From Mastigias papua (taxonomy: Eukaryota > Cnidaria > Scyphozoa > Rhizostomeae > Mastigiidae), in the NCBI GenBank assembly GCA_964019165.1, contig OZ025282.1, positions 958,001 through 1,022,000 of the forward strand: a stretch of DNA of 64,000 bases. The letters are read 5' to 3'. A program made the position numbers and the translations under genes. Numbering within the stretch: position 1 is the first letter of the stretch; each line of letters starts with the position of its first letter. Below, in pieces: positions 1 through 13,800 of this stretch. Below the pieces are notes generated by a model. It was not told the DNA's origin, did no database searches, and worked only from the letters and a program-made list of their open reading frames with translations.

Positions 1-845
1 CCGCATATGAACATTTTTATTTATACAGCGTCTTTATTTAGTGATCTCAATTTTACGACGCTGCTCACGAAATTAGCTGATATTTACAGATTGCAATTAG
101 TAAGTAAATAAACGTAAGCAAATGCGGCCAGTTGCCCACTCCTCGTGCTGTTCTTTGAAATTAAGCTCCTAAAAACCTAATTAAATTACATCATCTGTGA
201 ATCGTAAGGAAATTGTTAAGGAGTCTTTATTATGCAAATTACGGAACAATGCAAATGTCTTAATAGACTATACTTTACGCAAGGAGCGACAGAAATTAGT
301 AATAAATGTGAGAGGTTCTCGAAACCGATATTGGGTGAAAATGATCACAGGAATGGATGGAAAATCCCACTGCTTAATGTAACGTCTCTTATATTTGTAA
401 ACAAAATCTCTTCTGCACGTATTGCTGGCTGGTTAAACATAATTGTTTCTCAAGCAACTGACAAATGCTACATTTAAACTCTGTCAGAGGTATTTATGAA
501 CAGCTTTGATGGTCTTTCACAGAAGCGTTGTCACGTGATTACTAGTCAGTCGTGGGTGTCTTAAAGAAGTACGATATCGAGCTTGCGAAAATTGCTCATC
601 CTAGAAACAACTGGATCCAATTCCAACTGGAGGCTCTTGCGATGTCAAAATGCTGAAGATCTCCCTCTCTAAGATAGAATGGCTAGTAAAGTGTAAAACA
701 CTGTTCATGGCTTTGTCTGAAAACTTTCTTTTATACAATGCAAATCTTCTTGTTATCAAATTCATGGGGGTAATTCGAAACACTATGTCCGAACAGAATG
801 CATTAACATAGTAAATTTGCAAGAATGATGGAGCTTGACACGAGT
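1..845. other. Intergenic stretch, nothing recognised
   Basis: AT-rich sequence with only short open frames that have no protein-like composition. I see no exon flanked by splice sites and no recognisable repeat until the SINE that begins at about 846. Confidence 0.5.
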
Positions 846-962
846 CTCAATTTTCCAAGCTCTGAAAAGTGAAAGTGCGAGAAAATAACCGACCCGAGCG
901 GGATTCGAACTCGCGACCCCTGACTTTGTACGTCGGTGCTCTACCAACTGAGCTATCGGGCC
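846..962 (-). repeat. tRNA-derived SINE (tRNA-like head at 891-962)
   Basis: Read on the minus strand, 962-891 folds as a 72-nt tRNA. It has a seven-pair acceptor stem containing one G-T pair, a D arm GCTC/GAGC with a normal loop, and a TTCGAAT T-loop. The A box (TAGCTCAGTTGGTAGAG) and B box (GAGTTCGAATCCC) of a type 2 Pol III promoter are intact. The anticodon loop reads GTACAAA, so the anticodon would be ACA, and the anticodon stem and T stem each carry a C-A type mismatch. There is no CCA or terminator right after it. A pyrimidine-rich body (TTATTTTCTCGCACTTTC) follows instead. This fits the head of a SINE better than a working tRNA-Cys gene. The exact 3' end of the SINE is not visible. 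Confidence 0.65.
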
Positions 963-1109
963 ACGCTTCCAAATCGTTGCTCAAGGGTAGGTCATTTGCT
1001 CGCACCGCCCTTCTCTTAACCAATTTGCACAGGGGAGCCATCGCAGCTCCATCGCAATGTGCATTGGACCTGCTGTGTGCATTTTTCCAAGCTCACAGGT
1101 TTTGAGCAC

Positions 1110-1838
1110 TAGATGGGATGCCTTGCTCTTAAGGTTAAGAAACTCTTAACGAGAAATCTACAGAAAGATTAACTACAGAAATCCCAAATGTTATCAAAGG
1201 TGCAGGACATTTTTCAAGTTCATTTCTACACAAAATGTGCGGCTTTAAAGCTCTAAGTGCATTTCTGGAGAGAAATCTTTACAGGTTACTGTAAACTGCT
1301 ATAAAGAAGGATTCCCATACAGTGCTGAGTGTTTTACATAAATTTATTGCCTATATGTGTGTCAGAAACATGCATCACTTCAGCGCTTGCTTGTCAGGCG
1401 TACGTGAAATACAGAATGAAGTATGTCATTTTCAATGGGCAAATAATCCCATGTAGATGTGATGTCTCTTACATTGCACCAGATTCTCTGCTTCGCCAAA
1501 AAAGCTTTTATAGATTGCATTCAGTGCCAAGTCGGGTTTCCTTTATAGAGTTAAAGGATCTGTAAGCCAATTTTGATTCACTTATTGCATTGGCTGTCGT
1601 GATTTCTTTAACATAGGCATTCAAATTGGTGCATTAAAATTTAACCCTCCTCATGTAATCCTAGACTTAATTTAGTCTAAAGCAAAAATCCCCAGATCGA
1701 AGATAAAACTCTAGGAGATTGATGAGATTAGAAACAAAAGCTCCTTCACTTCCTCTTTATATGATTTTACATGAATACAAAACATTCTGCATTTGCTTTT
1801 ACGTCTTCTACTTCCATGTACGAAATCTTCATGTAAGC
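1110..1838. other. Intergenic stretch, nothing recognised
   Basis: Open frames here are short and lack protein-like features. No exon, tRNA or terminal inverted repeat was found. Confidence 0.45.
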
Positions 1839-1839
1839 G

Positions 1840-2199
<360 letters not shown>

Positions 2200-2221
2200 A
2201 AATGTTGGCGAAAATAGTGAT

Positions 2222-2225
<4 letters not shown>

Positions 2226-2306
<81 letters not shown>
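2226..2306. repeat. (TA)n microsatellite, two blocks
   Basis: Two alternating TA blocks separated by a short ATCATTG break. They lie 27 bp after the ATG array, so the two together form one compound simple-repeat region. Confidence 0.9.
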
Positions 2307-2313
<7 letters not shown>

Positions 2314-2667
2314 AAAATGTTTGTATCATCAATTCTCAAATAGTTTCGACTCTTAAGGTCATCTTCAGGAGAATGATATATGGAGTTTATTTTACTGCTT
2401 TTATAGATGCTAATATACTTTGACGTGAAATAAATAAGGTCGGCTTACGCCTGATGAGATGGCAAAAACAAGCATTAGTCAAGTTTCATTAGATGAAACG
2501 ATTTGATAAACCACAGGGAGAAAATATATAATAACAACAGATGCACAAAAAGTTGTGACTTATCCCGTTTCTTATATATATAAACGTGATTTTATTTATG
2601 GGTGATTAAGTTTATTGTTAAGGCCATTGGGGTGTAGTGTGTTCAGACGTCTTATCCATCCGTCTTC

Positions 2668-3600
2668 ATGTGCTTCTATATATTTCATATATTTTCATAT
2701 TTCATATATTTTAGGAGGGTCATCCTTCAGCATTGAAGCTGATTTTCAAGGGGCCCTCTACTTAACTACTAACAATAAATTTCACAAGCAATTAAATGTA
2801 AAAGATACTACATAAAACCCTATTACAGCTAATTGTTAAGATAAAAACTAGTTAAAGAAAAAAGTAAAAATCCTAATTAGAGATTTTATCAATAAGAAGC
2901 CGTTGCTTAAAAACTGGAAGTGAGGGTGCCTGTTTGATCTCAAAAGCAAGGTTATTCCATAATTTGGCTCCGAGGTAGGAAAACCGTTTCTGACCATTCA
3001 AAGAAGTGCTCATTGGAAGCCTTAGATCCGTAGCAGTATTTCTCAAGTCTCGTGAGCTGCATTCAGAGTTTCTTTGAAAGAGTTTGCATATAAATTGAGG
3101 GGCCTGATTATTTAATGACTTAAAAACTAACTGCTTTGATTCGAAAGAGACCAAGTCAGCTATGGTCATCCAACCTAAGCTCCTAATAAGTGGGCTACTA
3201 GGGGCATCAAAGGCGCTGTTTGTCAGTATTCTAGCAGCTCTATTTTGCAGTTTTTGCAGTTGTGACAGTGTGCTCGAGCCACAGCATCCCCAAACAGAGC
3301 AGCAATAACGAAAGTGGGGTTCAACTATGCTAAGGCAAAGTGATTTTAAAGAAGACGCAGGGAGAAATTTCTTAGCGTGCTTCAAAAGTCCCAGTGCCTT
3401 TGATACCTTCGAAGAGATTGCTTTAATTTGATCCTTCCAGTCTAGGCTATCATCTATGATCTAAGATATTTTCTCTATTGGAGCATGTTAAATCTTTTCT
3501 ATGATGACAAATTTTGCATTTGTAGAAAAGTCATGACAATGTAGGCGAAGATGTTGTTCTACGGGGAGTAGTTTGTCAAAGTCAGTGGATTTGATTCTGT
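2668..3600 (-). mobile_element. Non-LTR retrotransposon (CR1/L2-like) 3' end, ORF2 C-terminus
   Basis: An open frame from 3385 down to 2873 encodes the C-terminal part of a LINE reverse transcriptase protein. Diagnostic patterns are SLCLSIVEPHFRYCCSVWG, LQKLQNRAARILT and KLWNNLAFEIKQ. Conserved sequence continues upstream to about 3460 (DDSLDWKDQIKAIS) before stops appear, so the copy is 5'-truncated and decayed. Downstream on the same strand lies a typical LINE 3' UTR, with the hairpin-like AGGGCCCCTTGAAAATCAGC followed by AGCTTCAATGCTGAAGGATG. It ends near 2668 in an AT-rich tail. No endonuclease domain is present. Confidence 0.85.
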
Positions 3601-3626
3601 GTCTATAATTATTCAGTGTGTGCATA

Positions 3627-3753
<127 letters not shown>

Positions 3754-3759
3754 TGATTA

Positions 3760-4118
3760 TTCATTCAATTTCTCATTTGATACAAATAAATATTCAATTG
3801 TATACACGTAAATCTGATGTAATATGGTCAAGTCCGTACCCAATTGATAGCCTTTTTTGTTTATATATATTTGTTTATATTTGTTTATATGTTTGCATAT
3901 TTATTTCTATAACCTTCAATCGTCAATCATGGATGAGATGATGGCTTTTGTGATATATGACCGAAATAAGTAGCTATGAAAACAGCCACAAAACAGTCGA
4001 TGAATCAAAAAATATATTTCCCATCATAATTTCAAATTGATTGATGATACACATACATGGTGCATCACTGCGTTACAAAGCACTACTAAGGGAAGAATCA
4101 AAAGAGCGATGACATCTT

Positions 4119-4149
<31 letters not shown>

Positions 4150-4640
4150 TAATCAACCAACTACAATTACTACTGTAATAAATGGTACATGTATAATTTT
4201 TGCGTTATGTTTCATAAAAGCTACATAACTTACAGATTAGAGTTCTTCCTAGTATAAAAATGCAATGTCACAAGTGTTCCTTGCTTCATTAAATTGGCGA
4301 CAGTATTCGCAAAATACACGCAATACGTATTTTTTGGCATTCTGCATAATAAATAGCTTTTCGAAACAGTCATTCAAATCGTATTGTTGGAAATAGCTTG
4401 CTATGGGATGACACTTGATAGTAAGCAAAACTTCGAATTTTAGGGTAGAAGGCTGGCTTAGATCACTATATTATAGCATGCCACAGAAACACCAATTCGC
4501 AAGAAATTTTGAATACGTTGTGGTAATGACAAATGTTTCCAAATGCATCAATGAGGAGTATAGGGAGACTTGACGAAAGTGTCATAGTCAGTAGATAACG
4601 TGCAATAACCTGAAAGGTAGTTGAACAATGGTTTCCCTTC
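3760..4640. other. Intergenic; short (AATC)n run at 4119-4157
   Basis: There is no coding signal. A tetranucleotide AATC run of about ten units lies at 4119-4157. On the minus strand an AATAAA hexamer (plus-strand TTTATT at 4649-4654) lies about 160 nt beyond the receptor stop codon and may be its polyadenylation signal. Confidence 0.5.
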
Positions 4641-4813
4641 CACCGTCATTTATTAAACTCGTGTGAGACTGCATTTCGGTTCATGAAAGCACGATTCAAC
4701 ATGCATTGTTTACTATATCATGCTAAAGATTACTTACAAGAAAAATTAGTAAATTATTGGATATCAAAAGGTCTGGCCTTGAAAAGTCGCTTGATGATTT
4801 ACTGTCTTCGTTT

Positions 4814-7800
4814 TCATGATACATAACCCGGTGAAAACGAAAAACAGATGATGATCGTCAGTAAAAGCAATACGACGAAGACATATAGTAGACATTTATC
4901 GATTGTCATGGCAACAATTCTCCATTCAGTTTTGGTTTGGGCATCTTCATCATCACTTCGAATTTTCTCAACAATGACATCCATCTTTTTATTAATTAAA
5001 TCCAATTCACTGTTACGGGAAGACGGCCTTTCGCTTGTGTTGAAATGTTTGCAGGAGCGCAGTTCCGATTGGCAGTTAGAGTTCTTCTGAGGCATTGTAT
5101 TACGCACCCAGAGCTGGAGGAGCGATAATGAAGTCATAAAGCACAAATATCACAAGAAATAAGAGATGATATACAAATATTTAAGTCAAGACTGACTTAT
5201 ATCATAAAAGTGATATTCAGCACAAGTAAATGATGACTGCAATATTTCTTCACGTAAAAAGCATTAATTAAGGACAGAATTTTGTAACAGTACGAATGCT
5301 AAATAATATTCTATTTCGTAGATATCATTTGACCTCGGTATGTGCAAGGGCAGTGTCTTAGTCAGGATTTCTAAACTGAGGAGAGAAGAAATGCAAGGCG
5401 TATGGGGACACAGCACCTAAGAAATGTCTGGGGCCGTGTCCTTTACTTTGGCTTAGATTGCACCTCCCAAATATCATGCTTGCCACTAGCGATAAGGATT
5501 TTCATACCTCTATGACAATTATTTTGTAAAACAAAGCGCTCAGTTGAAAGCTTTAACGAGAAACTAGGCACCTAAGAGTATCATCTATGAAGGGCCTCAC
5601 ATAATGGCTAGCTCCTTTTCAGGCTCCGCTACCATAGCTGTCTCTGACAATAATTTGGCGTTGGCCAATTCATTTATTGCAGAAAGAACAAAAACTCTAA
5701 CCATGCAATCCTAGTCCATTGCATTCTATTGCCATCAGTGACAGTTTCTGCCACCTTCGAGAGCTCACATATGTTATACATACCTGCAAATCTCTACTAT
5801 CATCTTCTTTTGCGGAGGCAGACCCATCAGATAGACTATTTTTTCTATGGAAAGGCAACATCTGTACATACTCCTCGGTATTACTACCAGATTCTTCAGG
5901 CTTTCGCACTTTCACTTTGAATGCCATCCAATCAAGGACGTATTTTCGCATCCACCATGGCATCGGTGGATCCTCGGGTTCCTTGTGATACAACTGCATA
6001 ATGTAACAAAGTACTATGATCATAAACACCATTTCAATCATAGCTGCACTGAAAAACACCCCTACTAACGGTATCACTTCACTTGTTGCCGGTATGATAT
6101 CAGCTACTACCAGCATGAACACAGTCATTGCTAATAACAATGTTATTGCCAGTGAGATTCTCTCACCTGAGGAGACGAATGAATAAGGCAATGTTAAAAG
6201 AGATACACGTTTTTTATTTTATAAGAAACCTAGCTCAAGACATAGTACTAAAAGTTTCTTAATGTTTGGCCACATGTAAGTTCTAAAAGTTTCTTAAAAG
6301 TGTCTTAATTTAATGAACAAAGATTGCATTGAAAACGATATAAAACGCGTGGATATAGCAAACTTCTAGCATGATAGCAAACAAAAGACGTTCTAAATCT
6401 AAATCAACCTCATGTCCACATCGTTAATTTCGATAAACTATATATAATCTTAACTTTGGTTCTCGAAAAGGATATGGTGTTGGTTCAGTTTTGCGTTGAA
6501 CTAGGTAATGGTTCCAATTTGCCATTTGTCATAAAATGCGCATATTTTTCTCTCAACAAAAGGATCTTTCTCATATCTTTCTCAAGCAATTTACCTTAGT
6601 TGACACTTGTTAAACCCGTGGAAGAAATATGTTTCCCAAACCCAAAACTTTGAAGCTAACAATATGAAAAGTAGCCGTTCATTTACTAATTAGATGTTAA
6701 GAAATGAGGTACCGCAAGAAAGATCTCCAACAAATACCGGAACATAACTTGAAGAGGAAGAAGAAAAGAAAAAGGTCAAGAAGAAGAGGTAAGATTTGAA
6801 CAGGTGTAAATATGCAAGACTCTCAAAAATTCAAATAAATCTAGAAATGAATCCTTCAGGCCATGCAACTAAATTGTACTATGATTATGTAGGTTATTAC
6901 TTGGCTGTTTTGAGTTATTGCTAATTGGAATAAATTCAAGTTAAGAATTGCATACAGAGGCAGGATGCCCCAAGAATTAGGGTGTATGAAGCATGGATAC
7001 CCTAAGAAATGCCTGTTGCATTGAAGAGCATATCATGCCTGAAAATACGGAAACTCAACAAAAAGATGGAGACTAAAACTACAAAGCACACAATCCTATT
7101 TCTATGCTACAAACTTCATAACACAAAGAGAAATAGGAAGACAAAGCTGATACAAAGAGTGGCAATGAATAAACTACATGGAATTCTTCAAAATTGTCCA
7201 ACCAATATACGAGCAGCCAAAAATTGCTCCACAAATACCCTTTTTGATCTGACTTCTACACCCTTTATAGTCTCCAAGTAGATTTGCTCCTGATTACATA
7301 AATATTTGATGGTACATGAACTAGCTTTTTCCATCAAAATCTTTATTGTTTGAAGTGATGATGAAGCAATTACATTATTAAATAAGGGAGTGGTGTGTTC
7401 ACCAAGGAAATTTCAAAGGAGCATGCCCTTGAACTCATTTAGAATTACTCTCGCCCCGAGCGCTGGTTGGCTTCCGCTTTGCGAGGTTTGATAGCCTCAC
7501 CAATCAAATACGCTCAGTGATCCCTTATGACGGATGGTCAGAGGCGAGGATAGGAAAATCTATAGGAGGGGAAAGAAATGAAGACTTCCCGGCAAAAATA
7601 TACTAAGTGCATTCTATTTTTCCATGAACAGTCTATTTAACTATTCAGCTATATACCAGTCTGTCCTTTTATAATTTGACACATAGAAAGAAACACGACT
7701 GCATCATTTTTGGATAAGATTAGAAGTTTTCCGACAAAGTGGCAGTTTTGTTGTACAGGGCGCTTTCTTGCCTCCTGACCCCTCTATCTACGACCCTGTA

Positions 7801-10800
7801 GATGGTGACTTATTGAATTCTCTCAGTACACAAAGTATTTTCTTATAGAATATTACACTAAACCAGATGCCTTTTTATGTGCGGACGGAAAATCCCACGT
7901 TATTGAATTCAGACCATTGTATGAAGGAACGAAAAGATTGATATTGCTTGATAAACTGCAACTGTGACACTCTACATGAAGTATCTACTCATGACTGTAC
8001 CATGTGGTTGTACTCGAATACCATAAAAAGAGAGCTCAAAGAGAGAAAAATCATGGAGAAAAAACGATACTAACTCACCAGATTCGGCAGGCAGCAGAAA
8101 TGACAGCATTGTCAGCATACCTATCATGGTCATGGGGAAAATTAAATTGGACAGATAGAACAAAGATCTTCTCTTCACCATTACAGTATATGTAACATCT
8201 GGGTACTTTTCCACACAGCATACATATTTCACTTCTTTCCTAACAGCTGGAATGCCAACCAAATGCCATTCTGCATTCTGCAGATATGTTTCTGAAATAA
8301 CAAGCCAAGTTGGTGAGATTCACATTATTTGTTCGGAATATAAGCCATAGGGATCGAGCGGCAGTATTAAGAAACATTGTGAGATGTTCTAAACGAATAA
8401 TATGCTCTTGGCTATGGCAAAGACCTTGGACTTCATCTCAGAAGAAGATAATCAAACAAGTGGTGTTTACAGGAAGCCGGATCAATGAAACTTCAAAATA
8501 TTGAAAAATCCATAATTTCCAGTTTTCCAAAAAAACTGTCTTCAAATGACAACTCACTTGTATCTGCTGTCGTATCCTCGGGATGAAGATCAAGTCGATT
8601 TTTATCGTAGGTCCAACTGCCAAATTTCATTTTACAATGCTGCTCATCAAATGGAAAATATTTAACATTAATTGGACATTTGCTTTTTAATATAACTGGG
8701 GCAAGCCACTTGGCCGTCCCATCGTATTTCAAGATCACGCGAGTATTTAAACGATCCAGATTACCACCAAAGCTTTTGTCTTCGTCCGCACTGAATAAGA
8801 CAATAAATAAAAATAGTAGGAATCAACTATTTGAAATGACAAATCTATAAATATGAGAGAAAATATTGTGATAATATCAATCAAATAAAACACAACAAAT
8901 ACACAGTAAGTGCGTCATCAATCAAATAGATATTATGTACAATATAATCAAATAGCTATATGAATGGAATTTTTATGAACGTTCAATGAATGGGGGGGGG
9001 GGGGGTTAAAGATTACTCCCAGTCTAACGATTGATAGTAAAATGTTAGGGAACTGAAGATTGGCACAGAGATAGCCCTTTCAAACTGCTTTTAAAAGCCA
9101 AAACAACAGTTCACAAATTCTGCATACTTTTGTTGACGCCAGCAAAAACGGGCAAAAATTACAAAATTCTGCTGAAAATATACTTGCAATATAATTGGTT
9201 ATAGACTTTTTGCTTGGTATGTATCTTCAGTTAACTCTCAAACCTATCAGATTGAGCAAATATTGGTTTGATTTCTTTCGTTCATGTTACCTTTGCTGGT
9301 ATCAGCTTATTTTTTCTGAACTTTTGGACAAGCTGTCGTTCCAGATTGGGAGATTCCCCAAACGATATCTTTTGTTTGAAAAATGCCAATGCTCCAAAAC
9401 CTAGTACATTTTAAGTCCTTTAGAGTTAATTGTAGTTCTCAATGAATCAATTGTAAAGACAAATAAAACTCTAAGATGTTTGCAGGCGTCAGCACAAGTA
9501 GGACAAATAATGAAAAATATGACAAAAATTGGGCCGTAACATCACAAATGCGCTTAGAACTTTCGACAAGTGTCAAGGACGTTCACTTTGAGGTATATGG
9601 TAGCACTATCCCTACATTTTTCGTTTCAGAATAGGGTTAAATGAACTGCTAACCATGGGACAAGTCCATTAAAAAAGGGATAGGGTATTCGGAATGGCTA
9701 AAGTGTTAATTCAAATTATATAGTGAAATGGATAGTATCTTCTGAAACATTTTTCAACCATAATCAAATAAGATAAATTTTCATTCTTATATGCAACTCA
9801 AAAACATTTCAAAGGTGTAAATATACGATTAATCAAAGTCCAAAAAAATACTTCATCTTCTTTCCAAGTAAGGTTTCAACTAGTGGTAAATCTGTTAATT
9901 TAAATTGCTATAAACCACACCATCCTACCAATAGCTAGTGACATCTGCACAGAAGCAAACTTTGTCCACGTGATTCCAATCATTGATTTTTAAACTTATC
10001 CTATCCCATACTCCTTTTGTCAGATCTCTATCCACCTTAACCATTTCTCTGTAATAGCATCCATTGCCTGTACTCCCGACCACTAGATATTCGCTCTCTT
10101 CCCCTCTCTTCTCAACGCAACATCTAGATACGCCCTTTAGGCACAATACAGTGATATTTGCAATACAGTGATATTTGCAATACAGTAATTACCTCTGTAA
10201 TTATCACTTGAAAAGTCTGTTGGTACTACAGAACTTCACTATACCACGAACAAGCGGGAACATTCTTTTAGCATACTTAGTATAATATGCTAAACGAATG
10301 TTCCCACTTTTTCGTGCTATAGTGAAGTAACTATCACTATAGCTCTTAGGTCAAACAGCAAAATTCACTTGAATGATGAATTCACACCATCCACGCAAGA
10401 ACCAGTTACATGAGCGTATGCAAAATGGCAAGTATATAGAGTAGCATGGGCGACAGAGCTAGGGGGTTGGGGGGCTGTAGTCCCTCTATTTTTTATAGCA
10501 AATGTACATTGGTATGCATTTTAGCACCCTCTATATCCCTGCAATTCTAATCTGTGAACTCGAGTCCGCCTCCACCCAAAATGTTGCTCCACCGCCCCTG
10601 AGTATAATCATATCTGTAAGAAGCAGCACTCTGCCAAGTAAAGGCATGCTAAAAACGGGAGAAAAGCTACCGATTCATTCTGTTGAGTAAGGTCTGTCAA
10701 TAAACATGACAGAAAAATTGACTGTGGAACAATGTTGCCACTTTACTATCACCATTTTCCTCTTGACTGCTTATGCGAATCTACCCTACTGTCTTTTTCA

Positions 10801-13800
10801 GTTATTTCTAGTATCCCCTCCCTACTTTCCCTTGCGGCATCACAAACTCAACTACTTTCTCCTACTTCCGCCTAATTCCAACAAACTGATCAAGTAAGAC
10901 AATCTCACCAGAATTATAGAAACTTTATTTTCCTCTACGTTGACGATTCCGTCGTTATCATGATTAAATGATATTGCACGAAAATTTGTATATAAAAGGA
11001 TTTCTTGAAGACGCAAGAGAGTGTGAAAGTATGCTGACACAAGAGAGTGAGAAAGTATGCTGACAGAAGAGAGTGTGAAAGTATGCCGACATACTTGTTA
11101 TATAGGACAATGTCAGGTAACCACACTTCTGCTGGACGCACGTTAAGGTGGGAAATGTTATTGAAATCTTCTTTCTTCCACGACAGAAGTGGATTCACCC
11201 ATATCTGAAAATTGATTAAAATCGCTTTATGGCTCGTAAGCAATATGACATAAAAAACGTGGAAATGCTGTTGTGTGAAATTAAATATACAGTGCATCAA
11301 AATTGATAGAGGAAAAGGGAACTTTCAAAATTAGGACGGAGCCGTGTGGTTCACCATTAGTAAAGTACGTATGAGAAAATTAAGAATTCTTATGAAATCT
11401 AAATAAATTGGGGTTGTCAGGATGAGGCAGTAGGAAAGGAGGTGTAGGAGATGTAGGAAAGCAACGGGGGTACTGGGGGCACATGTTCCCCATGCAAATA
11501 TTGAAAAAGTACCATCCAGATATGAAAGCATGCCTTTTATCTCTTGAGGAAAATCTAAACTCTATAATATCCTTCTTGGATATCCACCCTAGCCATCTCC
11601 ATTTTCGGTAGGTACCCACCTATGGGGTAATATAACGCTTAATTTTGCTAAAATTGGGTTTGGCTCTTAACCTGTAGGATAGGGAATAAGTGCCCTTCAA
11701 CTCTTGTTCCTCTCCAATTTTACGATGCTTCCTGGGTCTCTGGGGTGAGATGAAACGGATCAGAGTACTAGAGAAGGTGAGACTGCATGGTCATAGCAAT
11801 GTGAGTAAGAAGCAGCAACAAGACCTAATTCTAGGATTTCCATTTAGTGTGCGAAAAGGAAATACTCCTTATTCATATAAGAGAAGATTATTGATAATAC
11901 ATCATTAATGATTTATGCATGATGAATGATGTTTGTGATTCGCAGTGCTTGGGATTAACTGACACATCAATCGTTAAAAGCTGCAAGGCTAAACTTTGCA
12001 TATACAGTAGCTCTTCTCGATATTGATATAGAGATCCTGAAGTTCTTACCTGTCTTATGAAAGCGCTGATTGTTAGTATCTGGTTCTTTTCATGCTTTGA
12101 AAAAGAAATGAAACCATCAGAGTTACATTCCGCTAGCTAAATGCAATAACATTACAAACCTACACTTTCTTATTTGCTTGCTCTCCATTAAAAGGTAGGT
12201 CTATTCAAAATAGATACCGGATTTACTGCATAGTGGTTAGCGCGCCCATCTAGGAGCCAAGAAATCATGGGTTGCAGCCCAGGGCGAGTGAAACCAACGA
12301 ATTTAAGAAATGGTACTCTTGTCTGGCTCGATATGTAAGATTGGAGTGGGAATGTTAAACACGTGTAGCTTCCAGTGGAGCACCCTCCCTCTGCTGTAGC
12401 TTTTATATAACTATTTGCTCTAGATTATATCTACCATTATAATATAGTCGTTATGTAGGTACGTAGCTGAAGGGTGAGTATCAACAATTCCGTATTATAA
12501 TCATACTTATATTTCACTGTATTAACAGGCGTGTGGGATACAAGAACAGAGATAAATGCCGCCCTATGTGTCATTGACGCGGGGAGGACTTTGACTTTTG
12601 AATTTATTGAGATTCAGACTACTAGCACCATCATAGATGATTTACCAGTTAGTTCACATCGGAAACCGGCCATGAAGGCTGTCTGGACATTTTAACTCAA
12701 ATTGGCTCATAAGTTTGGAACTGGATTATTTTACATTCAAAATCAAAGGATAAAAAACATAAAACAAACTGAGAAATTAGCAGGAAATGGTGCAACCTAT
12801 CACGTGCTCTGATATATTAGACACATTTGTAAGGAGGAAGATACTTATTATCAAAAGTTCGTGCTCACAAGAAACAGTTTCATTCTCCCATAAACCTATT
12901 CTATGCCCTTGTCTTACTGGTCAGTTACCTTCGCCAATGGTAATGAGGCCAACAGAAAGATTACAAAGAACAGCCTCACTGCCGACCCGTTATCACGTCA
13001 AATCAGATTAGGAAGTTTGGGTGATACGGTGTTGATCCCAACTGTACTCATGAGTGTATTCAAAATCTTATTGCATTCACCACGATGCCAACAGAGGGGG
13101 CAAGTAGGGGAGCTACCCCAGGCTTATCTCTAGGGGGTTGAGGAAGGCAAGAAGTTCTATAAATTCTTTTTGACAATTATTTCTACTTGAAATAAACTTG
13201 GAATCTGTTATTATATGAAAATATATCAATAAGGCTACTTTTCAATTTCTCCGCTTTCAAATATCTCCCGTTCCATGTCACTCTGCTTAGGGTATTTTCA
13301 GTGCTTCCATTGAAAATGGAACGTTTTCACATGATTCCACTTTCAAATCACTCCAGTTTGAACACTGTTTTCAAATGTCTCCGTTTTTATCGTGTTAAAT
13401 GGAAACACCACTTCAAAACGGAGACATTCAACTCTGTTTTCGTACGAAAATGGAGCAATGGAAACGTAGCGTAAGTCTACGACGCCCCCTAATGAATCCC
13501 TTCTACCATAAAGAATATTGTCTGGCTATCCAGGAATATGTGTAGTTGATTGAAAAATGTACTCACAATATCGATGATTTGGCTGACAGTCAGTCCAAAT
13601 GTTACATTGACGCAATCCGAATCATTCTTCACAGGCCTCACATTGGAATTGTAGTTATCAAACAGATGTTTGAGCAGCCTTTCTTCAGCTTTACTTGCAT
13701 GCAAGCCTGATGGGAATAAAGTGTCTACATTAATTCACATCACAACATAGTATGGTATGAAGCTCTTTTTATTGATATGATTATCAATAAAATGGCTGGT

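Noticed and set aside
891..962. Functional tRNA-Cys gene
   Set aside because: Anticodon ACA is not normally used, two stems have mismatches, and a SINE-like body follows. Kept only as a SINE head.
10441..10620. Possible hAT-like insertion (CATGGGCGACAGAGC against CAGGGGCGGTGGAGC)
   Set aside because: The ends are only partly similar and no target-site duplication could be found.
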